A stretch of DNA of 64,000 nucleotides from Streptomyces sp. NBC_01210 (lineage in GTDB: Bacteria > Actinomycetota > Actinomycetes > Streptomycetales > Streptomycetaceae): assembly GCF_036010325.1 (NCBI RefSeq), contig NZ_CP108549.1:620001-684000 (forward strand), given 5' to 3'. The notes beneath the pieces were generated by a model. It made no database searches. It had not been told where the DNA came from and was given only the letters and a program-made list of their open reading frames with translations. A program made the position numbers and the translations under genes. Position 1 is the first letter of the stretch; each line of letters opens with the position of its first letter. This document shows positions 21,056 through 30,642 of this stretch, in pieces.

Positions 21056-23338
21056 TCATCGACCATCGCGTCCTCGGCCTCCATTGCTGCGGCGCGCCAA
21101 GGCCAACTTCGTCTGACCGCCGCTTTCGCCAGGGGCGCCCATCGAGCTCTCGATGCGGTCGAGTTGTGCGGTGAGGCTGCTGAGCCAGCGCTCGAGGTCG
21201 ATCAGCATGGGCAGGGGTGGGCCGCCCGTCACCTCTGGAGGCGGGCGGTACGCCGGGAGCACAGGCGCCGGTCTCTCCCCGGCGCTGAGCGCCGCGACCC
21301 GGTCGACGGCCAGGACGAGCCGGTCGGCCGCCGTACGAGCCCATGCGGCGGCCTCCGGTGTGACGGTGACCGCGGGCAGATCGAATCGGGGCATCCATTG
21401 GGCGCCGAGCAGGATGTGGTTCGCCGTGATGAGCACGGCCTGCCAGTCCATGGGCACGGCCGACGGATCACTCGGTTCGCTCCGGTACTGGAGGTACGCG
21501 GACTCGGCGAGTCGCATTCGGTGCAGGACGGGCAGCGTGGGCGGCAACGGCGCTGCTCCCGGCGGCGTGGACAGGAGCGCCCCGACGGTCCCGGTGATCA
21601 GCGGGCCGGAAGAGTGCAGCAGGGCTGCCATGGTTTTTCGCACCTCGCGCCGGGCTCCGGCCGGCCAGGCGAGCAGACCGCACAGCAGACCGATCGCACT
21701 GCCCGTGACGACATCCACGATCCTGTTCTCGGCCAGCTGCCAGGAGGCGGGGGCGATCTGGGCGAACGCCGCTGCGACCACCAGCGTGAACAGGCCCTGC
21801 GCCCAGGCGATCCCGAGCAGCGGCCCGAGCGCGAACGCGGCCAGCATGGCGGGGGCGAGGACCGGCGCGTACGCATCGGTGTGCCGACCGACGACGAGCA
21901 GCAGGGTGCCCGCCGCGACCGCGCCGACGAGGGTGCCGATCAGCGCCGGCCGCACGGCCTTCCACGTGCCCGCGGCAGTGGTGCGGCTGAGAGTGAGCAC
22001 GGCGAGCAGCACCCAGAAGCCGTGGGACAGATCCAGGGAGCCTGCCACCAGCCGGGCAGCGCCCAGCCCGATAGCGGTCCGGGCGGCGTTCTGGAACTGG
22101 ACCGAACGCAGCGTCATATTGCCGGCGAGGCGCCGCCACCACAGGAGGGGGGTACGCGCGTCGGCGTACCAGAAGAATTCGCGCGGCTGGATCGGCGGCG
22201 TGCGCCTGCCGTCCAGGCCGACCCGTACGGCGGCCTCGAGAACCCTCGCCGACTCGGCAGTGGCCAGGACCGAGGCCTGGCGTCGCAGCAGCGGCACGGG
22301 GGGCACGGCCTCCGGCGGTCCGGTCGCCTGCGTGACACGCAGCGCCTGGAAGTCCCGTATCGCCGATTCCAGGGCCGGGGGCCCGGGCTGTGGAGGCGAC
22401 CGGCCGGTGCGCAGGGCTGTGGCGGTGGCGGCGCAGAGTGCCGCGATGCGGCCGAGGAGATCGGCCGACGCAGCGTCCGCGTCGGCGCCCGATTCGGCGC
22501 CCGCGCCCCGGCCGGTCGTGGCGGTGGTGTTGGCGGTGCCGCCGGTCGCTGGGGTGTCGCCCAAGTGCGCCAGTTGGTCCAGCAGTCGACGGGCGGCGGC
22601 ACCCGCCTGTGCCAGGGCCCGGTCCACACGCCCGGCACCGGCGGGCCGTTCGGCGGGCGGAAGTTGGGAAAGCCGCAACTGTCGGCCGGCCGCCCGCAGC
22701 CGGTCCGCCGCAACGGCGCCCGCCTCAGGGGGCTGGGCCGTGACTGCCGCGGCGGCGGCACGGCCCGCGATCGCGACAGCGTCCGCGAGGCTTTCCCGGT
22801 AGGAGACGGTCGGCGGCTCGGGCAGCAGGAAGCGCTCGCAGGCGACAAGCAGCAGCACACCCAGGGTGAGGCCCGCCAGCCGGGACCCGAGAGCGTCCGG
22901 ATCGTAGGGCGGGAAGCAGGCCAGGATGTAGAAGAGCTGAAGCCCGGGGGCCGCTCCGGCCGGGCGGGGCCCCGCCACCGCGGCGAAGGAGAGAACGAAT
23001 CCGACGACCAGCATCCCGAAGACCGCCGCCCAGGTGCTTACGGCCAGTACCGTCCCCAGCGCGACCAGCACCAGGCCTACCGGCAGCGCGCGCAGCATCA
23101 CGGCGGCCCGCTGCCGCCCGGACCCGGGGATCGGTGACAGTATTCCGAGCGCCACCGGCCCGAAGAGGGCGTACAGCGCCGTCGCCGGCCGATCCACCCC
23201 GTACACGAACGGATAGAACCCGGCACTGGCAGCAGTGGTCACCCGGACGGCCCGGTGCACGATCGACGCCCGCTTTGGATTGCGCCAGGCGGAGCGGTGG
23301 CGTGCCTTCTGCGGTTCGGTGGTGCGTGTGCCGGTCAC
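21056..23338 (-). CDS. FUSC family membrane protein, putative aromatic-compound exporter
   Basis: This 760-residue membrane protein has two blocks of hydrophobic helices (about 35-180 and 400-530), each followed by a large cytoplasmic region rich in Ala and Arg. This is the layout of the FUSC family (fusaric-acid resistance, YccS/AaeB type). Family-like stretches are VRVTTAASAGFYPFVYG, RTAIGLGAARLVAG, LGPLLGIAWAQGLFTL and VDVVTGSAIGLLCGLLAWP. The GTG start overlaps the stop of the DHA2-type MFS gene by four bases (GTGA), so the two are translated together and may form a joint export locus. Upstream members of such systems normally include a periplasmic adaptor in Gram-negatives; none is needed or present here. 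Substrate unknown. Confidence 0.82.
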   Translation of the reverse strand: MTGTRTTEPQKARHRSAWRNPKRASIVHRAVRVTTAASAGFYPFVYGVDRPATALYALFGPVALGILSPIPGSGRQRAAVMLRALPVGLVLVALGTVLAVSTWAAVFGMLVVGFVLSFAAVAGPRPAGAAPGLQLFYILACFPPYDPDALGSRLAGLTLGVLLLVACERFLLPEPPTVSYRESLADAVAIAGRAAAAAVTAQPPEAGAVAADRLRAAGRQLRLSQLPPAERPAGAGRVDRALAQAGAAARRLLDQLAHLGDTPATGGTANTTATTGRGAGAESGADADAASADLLGRIAALCAATATALRTGRSPPQPGPPALESAIRDFQALRVTQATGPPEAVPPVPLLRRQASVLATAESARVLEAAVRVGLDGRRTPPIQPREFFWYADARTPLLWWRRLAGNMTLRSVQFQNAARTAIGLGAARLVAGSLDLSHGFWVLLAVLTLSRTTAAGTWKAVRPALIGTLVGAVAAGTLLLVVGRHTDAYAPVLAPAMLAAFALGPLLGIAWAQGLFTLVVAAAFAQIAPASWQLAENRIVDVVTGSAIGLLCGLLAWPAGARREVRKTMAALLHSSGPLITGTVGALLSTPPGAAPLPPTLPVLHRMRLAESAYLQYRSEPSDPSAVPMDWQAVLITANHILLGAQWMPRFDLPAVTVTPEAAAWARTAADRLVLAVDRVAALSAGERPAPVLPAYRPPPEVTGGPPLPMLIDLERWLSSLTAQLDRIESSMGAPGESGGQTKLALARRSNGGRGRDGR

Positions 23339-24780
23339 GGCCGGGCCTCACGGGTACTGCGGCCCGCGTCCGCGGGCGGCCAGGGCGCGTGCATGGACAG
23401 CGCCGGGACCTTGCCGTGGACGACGAGCCGGTGGCGTACGACCATGACGACGACGGACGCCAGCAGGATCACGGCTCCGCCCACGCGCAGGATCGCGTCG
23501 TAGGCGTCCTCGGGCGGCCGCTCCGGGGTCATCGCCGTGATCGTGGCCGCCGCGCCGGCGAGGGCGACGGCACCCAGGGTGACCAGGAAGGTCAGCAGAA
23601 CACCGGACGCCTCGCCCGCTCGGGCGGGCGGTACGACCTGCTGGGTGGCGACGCTGGAGAAGGTCCAGCCCAGCCCGAGGCCGAGCCCGCACCAGGCGAA
23701 CACGGGTACGTACAGCCACCATGCCGTGACGTTGCTGAGCGCGATCATCCCCGTCCCGGCGATCGCTCCGGCGAGGGCCATGACCGCCGTGGGACGCATC
23801 AGCGGTGCCAGCCGCGCTCCCAGCGGCCCGGACAGAGCCACGAGCACGGCAGGGGCCAGGAAAACGAAGCCCGCCACGAGCGGGGACAGACCACGCACGC
23901 CCTGGAGATAGAGGGTCGCCAGGAAGACCGTGACGGCGTAGCCCATGTTGGCGACCGTACCCATACCGGTCACCAGGACGTACGGGATGTTGCGGAACAG
24001 GCGCAGATCGACCAGCGGATGCCGGGCCACCCGTTCGCGCAGCAGAAAGAGCCCGCCCGCCAGCACGGAAACCCCGAAGAGCGTGAGGGTGCGAGCGCTG
24101 TCCCAGCCCCAGGCGCTGCCGCGTTCCACGGCCAGTGTGAGAGCGGCCAGACAGCACACGACGGTGCAGCAGCCGATCAGATCGAGCTGGCGGGGCGCCG
24201 AGGTGTCCCGTGAGTCGGGGACGTACACGACCGCGATAAGGAGCCCCAGGGTGCTGAGCAGCGCGAGCAGCCAGAAGATCCAGCGCCAGCCAGGGCCTTC
24301 GGTGAAGCCGCCGCCCACGAACGGGCCCAGTGCGGTGCCGATGTTGGCGATACCGAAGGCAGCGCCCAGCGCACGGGCCCGGCTCTCCTGGGGGAAGGCG
24401 TTGCTGATCACGGCGACGGACACCGGGAAGACAAGAGCGGCACCAATGCCCTGGACGATCCGGGCGGCCACCAGCAGCGCCAGTTGGGGAGCGAGCGCGC
24501 ACCCCACGGAACCGGCCGCGAACAACGCGATACCGACGAGCAGGATGCCCCGCCGCCCGAAGACGTCCCCCAGTCTGCCGCCCACGATGAAGAAGCAGCC
24601 GAGAGCGAGCATGTACGCGGAGAGCGTCCACTGGGCGGCCGAAGGCGATACGCCGAGCTCGTCCGCGATTCCGGGGATGGCCAGGTTCAGCGCGAAGAAG
24701 TCGACCTGAATGCAGAACAGCGCGACCGCTACCGCGGTGAAGGACCCTTTCCGCACGGCCGATGACGACTCTGCGCGCAT
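23335..24780 (-). CDS. MFS efflux transporter, DHA2 (14-segment) family
   Basis: This 481-residue membrane protein has about 14 hydrophobic segments. DHA2 signatures are present: LNLAIPGIADELG near the first segment, QWTLSAYMLALGCFFIVGGR, the GRLGDVFGRRG loop, and the motif-C-like ALGAAFGIANIGTALGPFVG. These proteins export drugs or metabolites with proton motive force. ATG 24780 is preferred because GAGAGGA is 8 bases upstream, although an in-frame GTG two codons earlier is possible. The stop overlaps the FUSC start. No regulator is adjacent, and the upstream 256 bases show no clear operator. Confidence 0.88.
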   Translation of the reverse strand: MRAESSSAVRKGSFTAVAVALFCIQVDFFALNLAIPGIADELGVSPSAAQWTLSAYMLALGCFFIVGGRLGDVFGRRGILLVGIALFAAGSVGCALAPQLALLVAARIVQGIGAALVFPVSVAVISNAFPQESRARALGAAFGIANIGTALGPFVGGGFTEGPGWRWIFWLLALLSTLGLLIAVVYVPDSRDTSAPRQLDLIGCCTVVCCLAALTLAVERGSAWGWDSARTLTLFGVSVLAGGLFLLRERVARHPLVDLRLFRNIPYVLVTGMGTVANMGYAVTVFLATLYLQGVRGLSPLVAGFVFLAPAVLVALSGPLGARLAPLMRPTAVMALAGAIAGTGMIALSNVTAWWLYVPVFAWCGLGLGLGWTFSSVATQQVVPPARAGEASGVLLTFLVTLGAVALAGAAATITAMTPERPPEDAYDAILRVGGAVILLASVVVMVVRHRLVVHGKVPALSMHAPWPPADAGRSTREARP

Positions 24781-25037
24781 GCGCACATTCCTCTCAGCCG
24801 ACTCCGTCGCGACGTCGCGAGTGGGTCGGGCGGGCGCCCTTGTCCCATTGTCGGCTCACGGTCGCCGGTCCGCAGCCCGGCGGTCCCGATCGCGGGGGAA
24901 GGCGGTCCTCGGGTGTCTTCACGCTCTCCCGGATCCCGCTCACCCAGTCGATCGTCGCCCCCGACGAGCCAGGGCGAGGTGCGGACGCTCCCTGAGACAC
25001 GCCCGAGCAGAGCGGCAACCGTTGTGCGCCCGACGGT

Positions 25038-25712
25038 TCATGAGCGACAGATCATGTCGGCGAGTTCCGCCGGCCGACTGAGCGCGCTGAGGTGTCCCCC
25101 GGGCATGTCCTCGACGGTGATGCCGAGCCGTTCCCCGACGATCCGGCGCTGGAACTCGATCGGGAAGAACCGGTCCTCGCGGCCCTGCACAAACCGTGTC
25201 GGCACATGCGGCCACTCCCGCAGCGGCCACGGCTGGGTGAACAGGGCCGCGGACGGCTCGGAATCTCCCTGAGCCATCGCCTCCTCGGTCACTTCCTGCG
25301 GAACGTCGTGGAAGAAGTCGGTCAGCAGATCGAACTCGGGGGCCGGCCCGCGTCCTTGCCCGACCGCGTACGCCGAACGCGCCGCGCCCTGGCCGGTGTT
25401 CTCCCACCACTGCCCTGCCGTCTCGCCGTAGGCCGGCACCATGGCGTTGACGAGAATCAGCTGGTCGACCGCCACCCGTTCGCAGACCAGAGGCGCGGTG
25501 AACCCGGCGAGTGACTGCGCCACGAGCACCACGCCGGCTCGGTCGCCGATCGCCCGCACCACAGCGTCCGCGTGTTCGGCGAGCCCGGCGGAGCTTTCCC
25601 GAGGCAGGTCGACAGCCACCACGTCGTGTCCCCGCCGACGCAACTCCGGCACAAGGCGATGCCAGTACCAAGCACGGCCGTCAGCACCGGGGATGAGCAC
25701 ATACGTTGCCAT
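25038..25712 (-). CDS. Alpha/beta hydrolase
   Basis: This 224-residue cytoplasmic protein has the classic small alpha/beta-hydrolase order: YVLIPGADGRAWYWHRL with the oxyanion-loop region, LVAQSLAGF with the nucleophilic serine near residue 67, an acid residue in VQGREDRFFP, and the catalytic histidine in DMPGGHLSALS near the end. It resembles the branch of esterases and hydroxynitrile-lyase-like proteins annotated simply as alpha/beta hydrolases in Streptomyces. ATG 25712 follows GGAGGGTTGC. The gene is alone, and its substrate cannot be told from sequence. Confidence 0.88.
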   Translation of the reverse strand: MATYVLIPGADGRAWYWHRLVPELRRRGHDVVAVDLPRESSAGLAEHADAVVRAIGDRAGVVLVAQSLAGFTAPLVCERVAVDQLILVNAMVPAYGETAGQWWENTGQGAARSAYAVGQGRGPAPEFDLLTDFFHDVPQEVTEEAMAQGDSEPSAALFTQPWPLREWPHVPTRFVQGREDRFFPIEFQRRIVGERLGITVEDMPGGHLSALSRPAELADMICRS

Positions 25713-25940
25713 GCAACCCTCCAACACCCACCCCGAACCAGAAGTAGTGAAGCGACGCTACACGCCCCGCCAGGTGCCGGTCGGCGACCATCGCCACGCG
25801 TCGGCACAGTCATTTCGCCTCTCTCTCCTGGGCGTGAAGTTGTCGCATAGCACCTCTAGGCGCACGTGTTCGCGTTCGCTACTGTGCGGTTCTGTTGGTT
25901 CAGGAGCGATTCACACCTCACCAGGAGGATGGTCCACTTG

Positions 25941-28900
25941 ATGCTCCGACTCCGCCGTACGTTCCGAGGACTGGCCGTGCTGGCCCTCGCCGGGGCGCTC
26001 GCCGCGCCCGTGCCGTCCGCGGCTGCCGCGGCAGCCGGTGCCGCGGACCCTCCCGCCGACGTCTACCGACTGCTCGAGGATCCGGAAGTGACCGGGATCG
26101 GACAGGAGTCGGCGCACGCCGAGTTGACTCCGTACGCAAACACGGCGAGCGCGCTCGAAGGCGGCTCCGACAGCCCGTGGACCGCCTCGCTCGACGGAAC
26201 CTGGAAGCTGCACATGTCCAAGCGTCCCGAGGATGTCCCCAAGGGCTTCTTCTCACCCGGGTACGACACCGCCGGGAGCGGCTGGAAGAGCGTCGAGGTC
26301 CCGCACACCTGGCAGACGGACGGTCTCGACCACCCCGTCTTCCGCAACGTCCCCACCGAGATGTATCCGGACGACCCGCCGAAGGTCCCGCACGACGTCA
26401 ACCCGACCGGGGCGTACGTCCGTAACTTCGAGCTGCCCGGCAGCTGGCAGAAGCGCCGGACGTTCCTGCGGTTCGAGGGTGTCACCAGCGGCTATCTGGT
26501 CTGGGTCAACGGCGGGTACGCGGGATACGACCAAGGCGGCTACACACCCGCCGAGTTCGACATCAGCGAGCATCTGCGCCCGGGTAAGAACACCATCGCG
26601 CTCCAGGTCCACCGCTGGAGTTCGGGAGCCCACCTGGAGGACTACGACCAGTGGCGCTTCGCGGGCATCTTCCGCTCGGTCGATCTGTACTCCACACCCG
26701 CCACCTACGTACGAGATGTCACCATCAAAACCGAACTGGACGCCCAGTACCGTGACGCGCAGCTGAGCGCCAAGGTCGATGTGACCGCCAAGGGCGCGGC
26801 GGCAGATGGTGCGCACAAGGTCATCGGAACGCTCTACGACCGGCACGGAAGCAAGGTAACAACGATGTCGGGCCAGGTTGATCCCGGCGGCAGCATGCCA
26901 TCCGCCACCCTCAGGGCCGACGTCGTCGCTCCGGCGAAGTGGACCGACGAGACGCCCAACCTCTACACCCTCGTCGTGCAACTCCTGGGCGCTGACGGCC
27001 AGGTGACGCACACCACCGCCCAGCCGGTCGGCTTCCGCAGGACAGAGGTCAAGGACAAGCAGCTGCTCGTCAAGGGCAAGCGGATCCTGATCAAGGGCAC
27101 CAACCGAGCCGAGACCGACCCCAGAACCGGCCGCCATGCGACGCGCGAACGCACCGCCTCCGATGTGTCGCTGATGAAGCAGCTCAACATCAACTCGGTA
27201 CGCACCTCCCACTATCCGTCCGATCCGTATCTGTACGAGCTGGCCGACGCGCAGGGCCTGTGGATCGACGACGAGGTGGACATCGAGACCCACCACCACG
27301 ACGCCTGCCCCGACAACTGCCTGGCCGAGCGGCCCGAGTGGCAGAAAGCGTTCATGGACCGCTTCACGGCGATGTACCAGCGGGACAAGAACCATCCCAG
27401 CGTGCTGATGTGGGACACCGGCAACGAGGCAGGGCTCGGCAAGGCGCACTACGCGATGGCGGACTTCCTCGACAAGAACGATCCGTCCCGGCCGGTCTAC
27501 CACCAGTCCAACTCCCCCGACGGCGACGCCCCGTTCGCCGACGTGTGGGGGCCGCGCTACCCGTCACCATCGGGCCTCGAGGAGAAGGCCAAGGCCACCA
27601 CCAAGCCCATCATCATGGGCGAGTACGCCCACGCCATGGGCAATTCGCTCGGCAACTTCCGCGAATTCTGGGACGTGGTCCGCACATACCCCCAGGTGCA
27701 GGGTGGCTACATCTGGGACTGGGCGGAGCAGAACATCACCCAGCCGCTGGTCACCACCCCCGATTCCTCGGGGAACGGCATTCTCTCCTACATCACCGGA
27801 AAGCCGGACCATGTCGCCGGGCACCGCGGCAAGGCGCTCGCACTCTCCGGCCTGGACGACTTTGTGGAGGTCTATCGGGACCCGAAACTCGACGCGGTCT
27901 CCGGCGGCCTCACACTTGACTCCTGGGTCCGGCCGGCCGAGTGGACCGGCGACTTCACCGTGATCGCCAAGGGCAATCACAGCTACATGCTGAAGATGAA
28001 GGACAAGGACACCCTGGAGTTCTCCGTCTACGGCGGCGGCACCTGGCACGCGGCCGCGGCGAAGGTCCCCGGTGACTGGTACGGGAAATGGCACCGGATC
28101 TCGGCCACCTTCGACGGCGCCGCACTCAAGCTCTTCATGGACGGCAAGGAGGTGGCCGCGACCGGCTGGGAGGGCACGATCGCGTACTCCGCCCAGCCAG
28201 TGAACATCGGCCGTGACCCCGAGAACGGCCAGGAGGGCATCACCACCCGCATGACGCACGGCACGGTCGACCAGGTCCGCGTCTACCACACGGCGCTCAC
28301 CCCGCAGCAGCTGGAGACCGACCCCGCCACCGACGCGGTCCTCGCGCTCGACTTCGACACCCTTACCACGAAGGGGACTTACTACTCGTACGGGTCCGGC
28401 ACCGGCGGCGTGGACGGAGTGGTCTCCACCGACCGGACCGTTCAGCCCGAGGCTCGCGCCATGGCCGCCGTCCACGCACCCGTGCGCATCTCGGCCCCGG
28501 GTGCCGGAGTCGGCAAGATCACCGTGCTCAACGAGCGCTCCTTCACCGGCACCGGCGATCTGCGGCTGCGGTGGAAGATCACCGAGGGAGACAGGACCCT
28601 CGCCCGCGGCGGCCGAGCCCTCTCCCTCAAGCCCGGTGAGAGGGCGGGAATCCAGCTGCCGAAGCCGCCGGCCAACCCGAAGGGCGCCGACCGCCAGCTG
28701 ACCGTGGAGGCGGTGCAGGCCAAGGACACCGGCTGGGCGAAGGCCGGACACCGCGTCGCCGTCGAGCAGTTCGACATCGGCGGTCGACAGCTCGCCGGCG
28801 TGCTGAAGGCCGAAGCGCCCGGCAAGGTGAAGACCAGCGAGACCGGCACCCGGATCACGATCGCCGGGAAGGGCTTCTCCTACCTCTTCGACCGGACAAG

Positions 28901-30509
28901 CGGCGAGCTGATCTCCATGAAGGCGGGAGGGCGCGAACTGCTGGGTACGGGACCTGAGTTGGATGCCTGGCGGCCGCCGGTCAGCAATGAGATCGGCTCG
29001 GAGGAGGGCCCCTGGCGCGAGGCCGGACTGGACCGGCTCAAGACCGCGCCGGGGAAGGTCACGGTCGCCGAACGGGACGGGGCGGTCACTGTCACCGTCC
29101 CCAGCACGGCCGCCGCCCCCGGCGTCAAGGGCTCCTCCTTCACACAGACCCTGCGCTACACGGTCACGGGCACCGGAGAGATACGCATCGACCACCGCGT
29201 CGAGGCCCAGGGCAAAGCCCGAACGGTGCCCTACCTTCCCCGCATCGGCCTGGCCCTGACGCTTCCGGACCGCTACGACACCCTCACCTGGTACGGGCGC
29301 GGGCCGCAGGAGAATTACAACGACCGCACGGACGGCGCTCCCGTCGGTGTGTACGCGACCAACGTTGACCGGCAGTTCTCCGGCTACACCAAGCCGCAGG
29401 ACTACGGCAACCACGAGGGCGTCCGCTGGGCTTCCCTGTCCGACGGCACAGGCGGCCTGCTGGTCTCGGGGACGCAGAACTTCTCCGCGGGAGTGACTCC
29501 GTACACCGGCATAGACCGGGCCGCCTATCCGTTCGCCCTGCGGAAGAACCCGAAGGGCAACACGCTGCACCTGAACCAGGCCGTCAGCGGTGTCAGCGAG
29601 ACCTTTCACACCGTGCTGCCCCAGTACCAGGTGCAGCCCGACCAGGAGTACGCGTACACACTGCGACTGCGCCCGCTGACCGGTGCGGAGGCCCGTACCG
29701 GGACTCCGCGAGGACCGGTGGTCTGCACTCCGGACGCGCAACTCACCGCCGATGACGCCACTTTGCCGACGGGCCGGTCGACGCCGGCGAAGCTGACCGT
29801 AACCAACCGCTGCGACACACCGCTGAAGGATGTCGCCACGACCTTCGACCCGCCGACGGGCTGGACCGCCGACCCGGGCACCTCCCCCATCGGCGATCTG
29901 GCCCCCGGTACGTCGGCGACCGTGACCGCCGTGATCACCCGTGGCAGGGAGACCCCGGACGGCGTGCGGCCCGTCGCCGCCCAGGTCTCCGCCTCCTCCA
30001 CCGGCGGGGCGCGGGTGGACAGCAGGGCAACGGTCGATGTCGACGGAACCCCGCCCCCGCCGCGCGGTGATGTGCATGTGTCCACGATGGACTTCATCAC
30101 CGCCGACAACGGCTGGGGCCCGGTCGAGCGCAACACCAGCAACGGCGAATCAGCCCCCGGCGACGGACGGACCCTCACGATCGGCGGTACGACGTACGAG
30201 CACGGCTTGGGCGTGCACGCCGACTCGAGCGTGGAGGTCTTCCTGGGCGGCAACTGCTCGACGTTCACCGCCAAGGCCGGTCTCGACGACGAGGCGGACC
30301 CGTACGGCAGCGTCGTCTTCGAGGTCTACGCCGATGGCGAGCGCGTCCACTCGAGCCGGCTGCTCACCAACGAGGACGCGGCTGTCGCCGTCGAGACCAA
30401 TGTGGCCGGCGCACAGAAGCTCCGGCTGCGGGTGACCGACGGCGGCGACGGCAACGCCCACGACCATGCGGACTGGGCGGCGGCCACGGTCCACTGCGGA
30501 GCGGGGTGA
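25941..30509 (+). CDS. Secreted GH2 beta-galactosidase with LamG insert and NPCBM
   Basis: The 1,522-residue protein starts with a signal peptide (LRLRRTFRGLAVLALAGALA). It then has GH2 sugar-binding and Ig-like domains (about 30-380), a TIM barrel with acid/base Glu 496 in TGNEAG and nucleophile Glu 561 in MGEYAHAMGN, an inserted LamG/concanavalin-like domain (about 627-800), a DUF4981 and beta-galactosidase small-chain domain (about 820-1240, ending NYNDRTDG and LNQAVSGVSETFH), an NEW3 domain and a C-terminal NPCBM/CBM51 domain (about 1377-1520: HGLGVHADSSVEV). It should cleave terminal beta-galactosides outside the cell. GGAGG at 25924 suits ATG 25941 or TTG 25938; the earlier ATG is too close. 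No sugar regulator is adjacent. Confidence 0.93.
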   Translation: MLRLRRTFRGLAVLALAGALAAPVPSAAAAAAGAADPPADVYRLLEDPEVTGIGQESAHAELTPYANTASALEGGSDSPWTASLDGTWKLHMSKRPEDVPKGFFSPGYDTAGSGWKSVEVPHTWQTDGLDHPVFRNVPTEMYPDDPPKVPHDVNPTGAYVRNFELPGSWQKRRTFLRFEGVTSGYLVWVNGGYAGYDQGGYTPAEFDISEHLRPGKNTIALQVHRWSSGAHLEDYDQWRFAGIFRSVDLYSTPATYVRDVTIKTELDAQYRDAQLSAKVDVTAKGAAADGAHKVIGTLYDRHGSKVTTMSGQVDPGGSMPSATLRADVVAPAKWTDETPNLYTLVVQLLGADGQVTHTTAQPVGFRRTEVKDKQLLVKGKRILIKGTNRAETDPRTGRHATRERTASDVSLMKQLNINSVRTSHYPSDPYLYELADAQGLWIDDEVDIETHHHDACPDNCLAERPEWQKAFMDRFTAMYQRDKNHPSVLMWDTGNEAGLGKAHYAMADFLDKNDPSRPVYHQSNSPDGDAPFADVWGPRYPSPSGLEEKAKATTKPIIMGEYAHAMGNSLGNFREFWDVVRTYPQVQGGYIWDWAEQNITQPLVTTPDSSGNGILSYITGKPDHVAGHRGKALALSGLDDFVEVYRDPKLDAVSGGLTLDSWVRPAEWTGDFTVIAKGNHSYMLKMKDKDTLEFSVYGGGTWHAAAAKVPGDWYGKWHRISATFDGAALKLFMDGKEVAATGWEGTIAYSAQPVNIGRDPENGQEGITTRMTHGTVDQVRVYHTALTPQQLETDPATDAVLALDFDTLTTKGTYYSYGSGTGGVDGVVSTDRTVQPEARAMAAVHAPVRISAPGAGVGKITVLNERSFTGTGDLRLRWKITEGDRTLARGGRALSLKPGERAGIQLPKPPANPKGADRQLTVEAVQAKDTGWAKAGHRVAVEQFDIGGRQLAGVLKAEAPGKVKTSETGTRITIAGKGFSYLFDRTSGELISMKAGGRELLGTGPELDAWRPPVSNEIGSEEGPWREAGLDRLKTAPGKVTVAERDGAVTVTVPSTAAAPGVKGSSFTQTLRYTVTGTGEIRIDHRVEAQGKARTVPYLPRIGLALTLPDRYDTLTWYGRGPQENYNDRTDGAPVGVYATNVDRQFSGYTKPQDYGNHEGVRWASLSDGTGGLLVSGTQNFSAGVTPYTGIDRAAYPFALRKNPKGNTLHLNQAVSGVSETFHTVLPQYQVQPDQEYAYTLRLRPLTGAEARTGTPRGPVVCTPDAQLTADDATLPTGRSTPAKLTVTNRCDTPLKDVATTFDPPTGWTADPGTSPIGDLAPGTSATVTAVITRGRETPDGVRPVAAQVSASSTGGARVDSRATVDVDGTPPPPRGDVHVSTMDFITADNGWGPVERNTSNGESAPGDGRTLTIGGTTYEHGLGVHADSSVEVFLGGNCSTFTAKAGLDDEADPYGSVVFEVYADGERVHSSRLLTNEDAAVAVETNVAGAQKLRLRVTDGGDGNAHDHADWAAATVHCGAG

Positions 30510-30557
30510 CGCTGCTCGGCACCGGTGGACGAAGCCGGTGAGGTCCCGTGGGAGCGG

Positions 30558-30586
30558 CCCAGGTCCGGCAGCGCGCCGGACCTGGG
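30558..30586. terminator. Terminator between convergent genes
   Basis: A perfect 12-bp stem (30558-30569 with 30575-30586, loop of 5) lies between the beta-galactosidase stop and the convergent membrane-protein gene, and can serve both. Confidence 0.75.
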
Positions 30587-30642
30587 CGAGGGGCCGCTAC
30601 CCCGACACCGGCCGCGGTGCAGATCTGCCGATGACGGTCAGG

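Noticed and set aside
27564..30077. An 837-codon open frame on the minus strand
   Set aside because: It is opposite the beta-galactosidase gene, shows no family motif and has no plausible start region.
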